Assembly (NCBI GenBank): GCA_016712715.1
Contig: JADJQM010000002.1
Span: 1,178,001 to 1,242,000, forward strand
Origin: Rhodospirillaceae bacterium
GTDB taxonomy: Bacteria > Pseudomonadota > Alphaproteobacteria > Dongiales > Dongiaceae
DNA length: 64,000 nt
Reading direction: 5' to 3'
In this document: in pieces, positions 62,073-64,000 of the stretch
Layout of the letters: each line of letters starts with the position of its first letter
Position numbering within the stretch: the stretch's first letter is position 1
The notes under the pieces: generated by a model
The model's database searches: none
Told to the model about the DNA's origin: nothing
The model's input: only the letters and a program-made list of their open reading frames with translations
Translations under genes and position numbers: made by a program

Positions 62073-63572
62073 ATGAACAGGCATCCCGGCGCGGGTGGTG
62101 ACGGGACCTCGGAACGGTTGTTCCCGGTCAGCATCTCCGTGCTGATCTTCGCTTTCGCGGCAGCCCTCATCGTGCTGTTCGCCTTGGCCATGCTCTATGT
62201 CGGCATGCGCTCCTCGGACGAGGCCGACCGGCGCGCCTATGAGAGCGATCTCGAGCTGTTCGACAACACGCTCAACAACCGCTTTGCCCTGCTGGCGCGC
62301 GACCAGTACTCCTTCGCCGGTTGGAACCGGCATCTGGCACCGGATGCCCAAGGGGTGGGCGCATCTGCTGGCGGCAATCTGCTCGACCGCATGGCAGGCG
62401 CGCTCTGGTACCCGTTCGGCCATGACCGCACCCTCCTCATCAACCCGGATGGCAGCCTGCGCGCCTATGCCGGCAAGGACGCTGTCGGCAGTGCGCCGGC
62501 GGGTCTCGATCGCGATCCCGAACTCAGACAGCTCATCGCCCAAACCCAGGCCGCGACCCAGGCCGCCTTGCGCGACGCCGCCGGGGACGCGGCCAGCGAT
62601 GTCTTCACCGCCTCCTTCCAGACCATCGAGGGCGAACCCGCTCTGCTCAGCGCCATGGCACTGCCCGATGCGACACCCGATGCGCAGGGCCGACCCGCCA
62701 TTCTCATCGCCGTCAAATTCATCGATGGCGACCTTCTTGAGTATCTCAACGCGCAGCTCGCCTTCAACGCGCTGCATTTCAACACCAACCCGCCGGCCGA
62801 TCTGCCGACGACGCACAAGATGCTGACCTCGCTCTCCGGAGGGAAGCTCGGCGCCTTCATCTGGGCCGACAATGATCCGGGAGCCGAGATCTGGTCCGTG
62901 GTCTGGCCTCTCATCGTCGTGATCGGCCTGGTGATGGCGGTGGCGGCGCTCCTCATCGCGCGCAAGCTCGGCGGCATGACCAACATCGTCGAGCACAGCG
63001 AACGCCGCACACGCTACATGGCGCGCCACGATCCGCTGACCGGTCTCGCCAACCGCCTCGCTTTCGGCGAGGCGCTGATGGCCGCCGTCGATGGCAGCGC
63101 CAACAAGCCCTTCGCCGTCATCGCCTGCGACCTCGACCGCTTCAAGGCGGTCAACGACACCTATGGCCATGCCGCCGGCGACACGGTCATCCGCGAGGTG
63201 GCGGCGCGCATGGCATCCACCGTGGGCAATGCCGGCCTCGTCAGCCGCACCGGCGGTGACGAGTTCATCATCCTCATGCAGCAGGATACCGACCCGTCGC
63301 GGCTGGCCGATCTCGGCCGGCGCCTGATCGCCGCCGTCACCGCGCCGATCGCCCTGGGCGAGGGAAAGGTGACCGATGTCGGCGTCAGCCTCGGCATCGC
63401 GCCGGCGCCCGGCTGCGGGCAAACGGCCGCCGCCATCATGCGCGCGGCCGACGAAGCGCTCTACGAGGCGAAGGCCACCGGGCGCGGCCGCCTGGTCTTC
63501 GCCGGCGACCGCCTGCTGCGCCAGGAGCCAACCGGGGATGTCCCCGCACCGGGCGCGGCGGCGCTGATGTAA
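62073..63572 (+). CDS. Membrane diguanylate cyclase (CHASE4-like sensor, GGDEF)
   Basis: 499 aa. TM1 at about 20-45, an extracytoplasmic sensor about 46-275 (DLELFDNTLNNRFALLARDQ is CHASE4-like), TM2 about 278-297, then GGDEF from about 315: HDPLTGLANRLAFGEALMAA, DLDRFKAVNDTYGHAAGD and the active site SRTGGDEFIIL (about 394-398). The RxxD inhibitory site usually five residues before GGDEF is missing, so product inhibition may be absent. Makes cyclic di-GMP in response to an unknown signal. Confidence 0.93.
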   Translation: MNRHPGAGGDGTSERLFPVSISVLIFAFAAALIVLFALAMLYVGMRSSDEADRRAYESDLELFDNTLNNRFALLARDQYSFAGWNRHLAPDAQGVGASAGGNLLDRMAGALWYPFGHDRTLLINPDGSLRAYAGKDAVGSAPAGLDRDPELRQLIAQTQAATQAALRDAAGDAASDVFTASFQTIEGEPALLSAMALPDATPDAQGRPAILIAVKFIDGDLLEYLNAQLAFNALHFNTNPPADLPTTHKMLTSLSGGKLGAFIWADNDPGAEIWSVVWPLIVVIGLVMAVAALLIARKLGGMTNIVEHSERRTRYMARHDPLTGLANRLAFGEALMAAVDGSANKPFAVIACDLDRFKAVNDTYGHAAGDTVIREVAARMASTVGNAGLVSRTGGDEFIILMQQDTDPSRLADLGRRLIAAVTAPIALGEGKVTDVGVSLGIAPAPGCGQTAAAIMRAADEALYEAKATGRGRLVFAGDRLLRQEPTGDVPAPGAAALM

Positions 63573-63640
63573 CCAGCCATCGCTTGTTCGCCGACCGCCG
63601 GCCACCTAAGCTGCCGCGTCCGTCACCTTTGGAGTCGATG

Positions 63641-64000
63641 ATGAAATTCGGGAATGCCGGCCGTACCGCCGGGCTGTTTGCCGTCATGGCAGTGCTCTTC
63701 CACCTCTTGCCCGCAACGGTGCCCGCCGCCCGGGCCGAGATCGCTGTGGGCGCCACGGTCGGTGGCTTCGTGCGCGTGGCCGGCGCCGTCTCCGGCAACC
63801 TGCCCGACCAGGCACCTGCCAGCAAGGCGGCGAAATCGCCGGCCTTCTTCGGCGAGAACGTCACCACCGGCGACGCCAGCAGCGCCACGATCGGCTTCAT
63901 CGATCATTCGCACCTGCTGCTCAGCGAGCGCGCCACCATCACCATCGACACCATGGTGTTCAATCCGAAGACCGGCGTCGAGGAAGCGGTCTACACCTTG
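63641..64000 (+). CDS. FecR-domain secreted protein, C-terminus outside window
   Basis: At least 120 aa to the window edge. Start ATG 63641 (ATG 63638 is in frame too; GGAG at 63631-63634 suits 63641). Signal peptide MKFGNAGRTAGLFAVMAVLF with cleavage after ARA at about residue 32. The mature part, IAVGATVGGFVRVAGAVSGN, then FFGENVTTGDASSATIGFID and LLLSERATITIDTMVFNP, has the FecR pattern of surface or periplasmic proteins. It follows the GGDEF gene; function unknown. Confidence 0.72.
   Translation, partial: MKFGNAGRTAGLFAVMAVLFHLLPATVPAARAEIAVGATVGGFVRVAGAVSGNLPDQAPASKAAKSPAFFGENVTTGDASSATIGFIDHSHLLLSERATITIDTMVFNPKTGVEEAVYTL

Overview
The window is dense, high-GC chromosomal DNA from an alphaproteobacterium. 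A GcrA cell-cycle regulator, a DUF2794 protein, RegB/RegA-type redox regulators, a full System I cytochrome c maturation set and a UbiH-type hydroxylase all point that way. A Rhodospirillales-like lineage is my inference from gene content. No rRNA, tRNA, CRISPR array or transposase gene was seen.

Layout. 1-3.2 kb: der, bamB and a YfgM-like TPR protein, all leftward. 3.4-5.1 kb: a small lipoprotein, DUF2794 and gcrA, closed by a strong terminator. 5.4-7.2 kb: a collagen-like/RTX secreted protein behind an AT-rich leader. 7.2-21.6 kb: metabolic and regulatory genes (glycosyltransferase, TetR-controlled NAD(P)-binding reductase, PLP decarboxylase, two glutathione transferases, EamA transporter with MarR, cysteine-synthase-like enzyme, GlxA-type regulator, methyltransferase, MFS carrier, GFA protein, ArsR-SRPBCC pair). 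21.7-24.4 kb: one large, visibly lower-GC gene for a putative nuclease-STAND NTPase, the best candidate for an uncharacterised (probably defence) system. 24.5-34 kb: LysR with a DHA2-like exporter, a second ArsR-SRPBCC pair, guaA, GNAT, methyltransferase, ubiquinone-type hydroxylase, HAD, DoxX, NUDIX. 34-39 kb: RegB/RegA in one open frame, an ABC-2 exporter pair and a CBS-containing histidine kinase. 39-46 kb: YcaQ, cobT/cobS/cobC, VOC, Ada-like protein, YgjP-type metallopeptidase. 46-51 kb: Sua5-type TsaC, CysQ, a CHASE hybrid kinase. 51-60.5 kb: ccm genes in two blocks (ccmAB and ccmCDEFGHI) separated by an OmpA lipoprotein and a membrane protein. 60.5-64 kb: PmbA, a GGDEF protein and the start of a FecR-domain protein.

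The dominant oddity is that at least seven genes between 6 and 32 kb are each broken by a tiny indel, nearly always in a homopolymer or short repeat, with an intact continuation in the next frame. That looks like consensus sequencing error more than pseudogenisation, and it matters for reading the STAND gene's N-terminus and the apparent RegB-RegA fusion.

Regulation is unusually readable: palindromic operators sit at the TetR, MarR and two ArsR genes. Several families of GC-rich palindromic intergenic repeats are scattered through the right two thirds.
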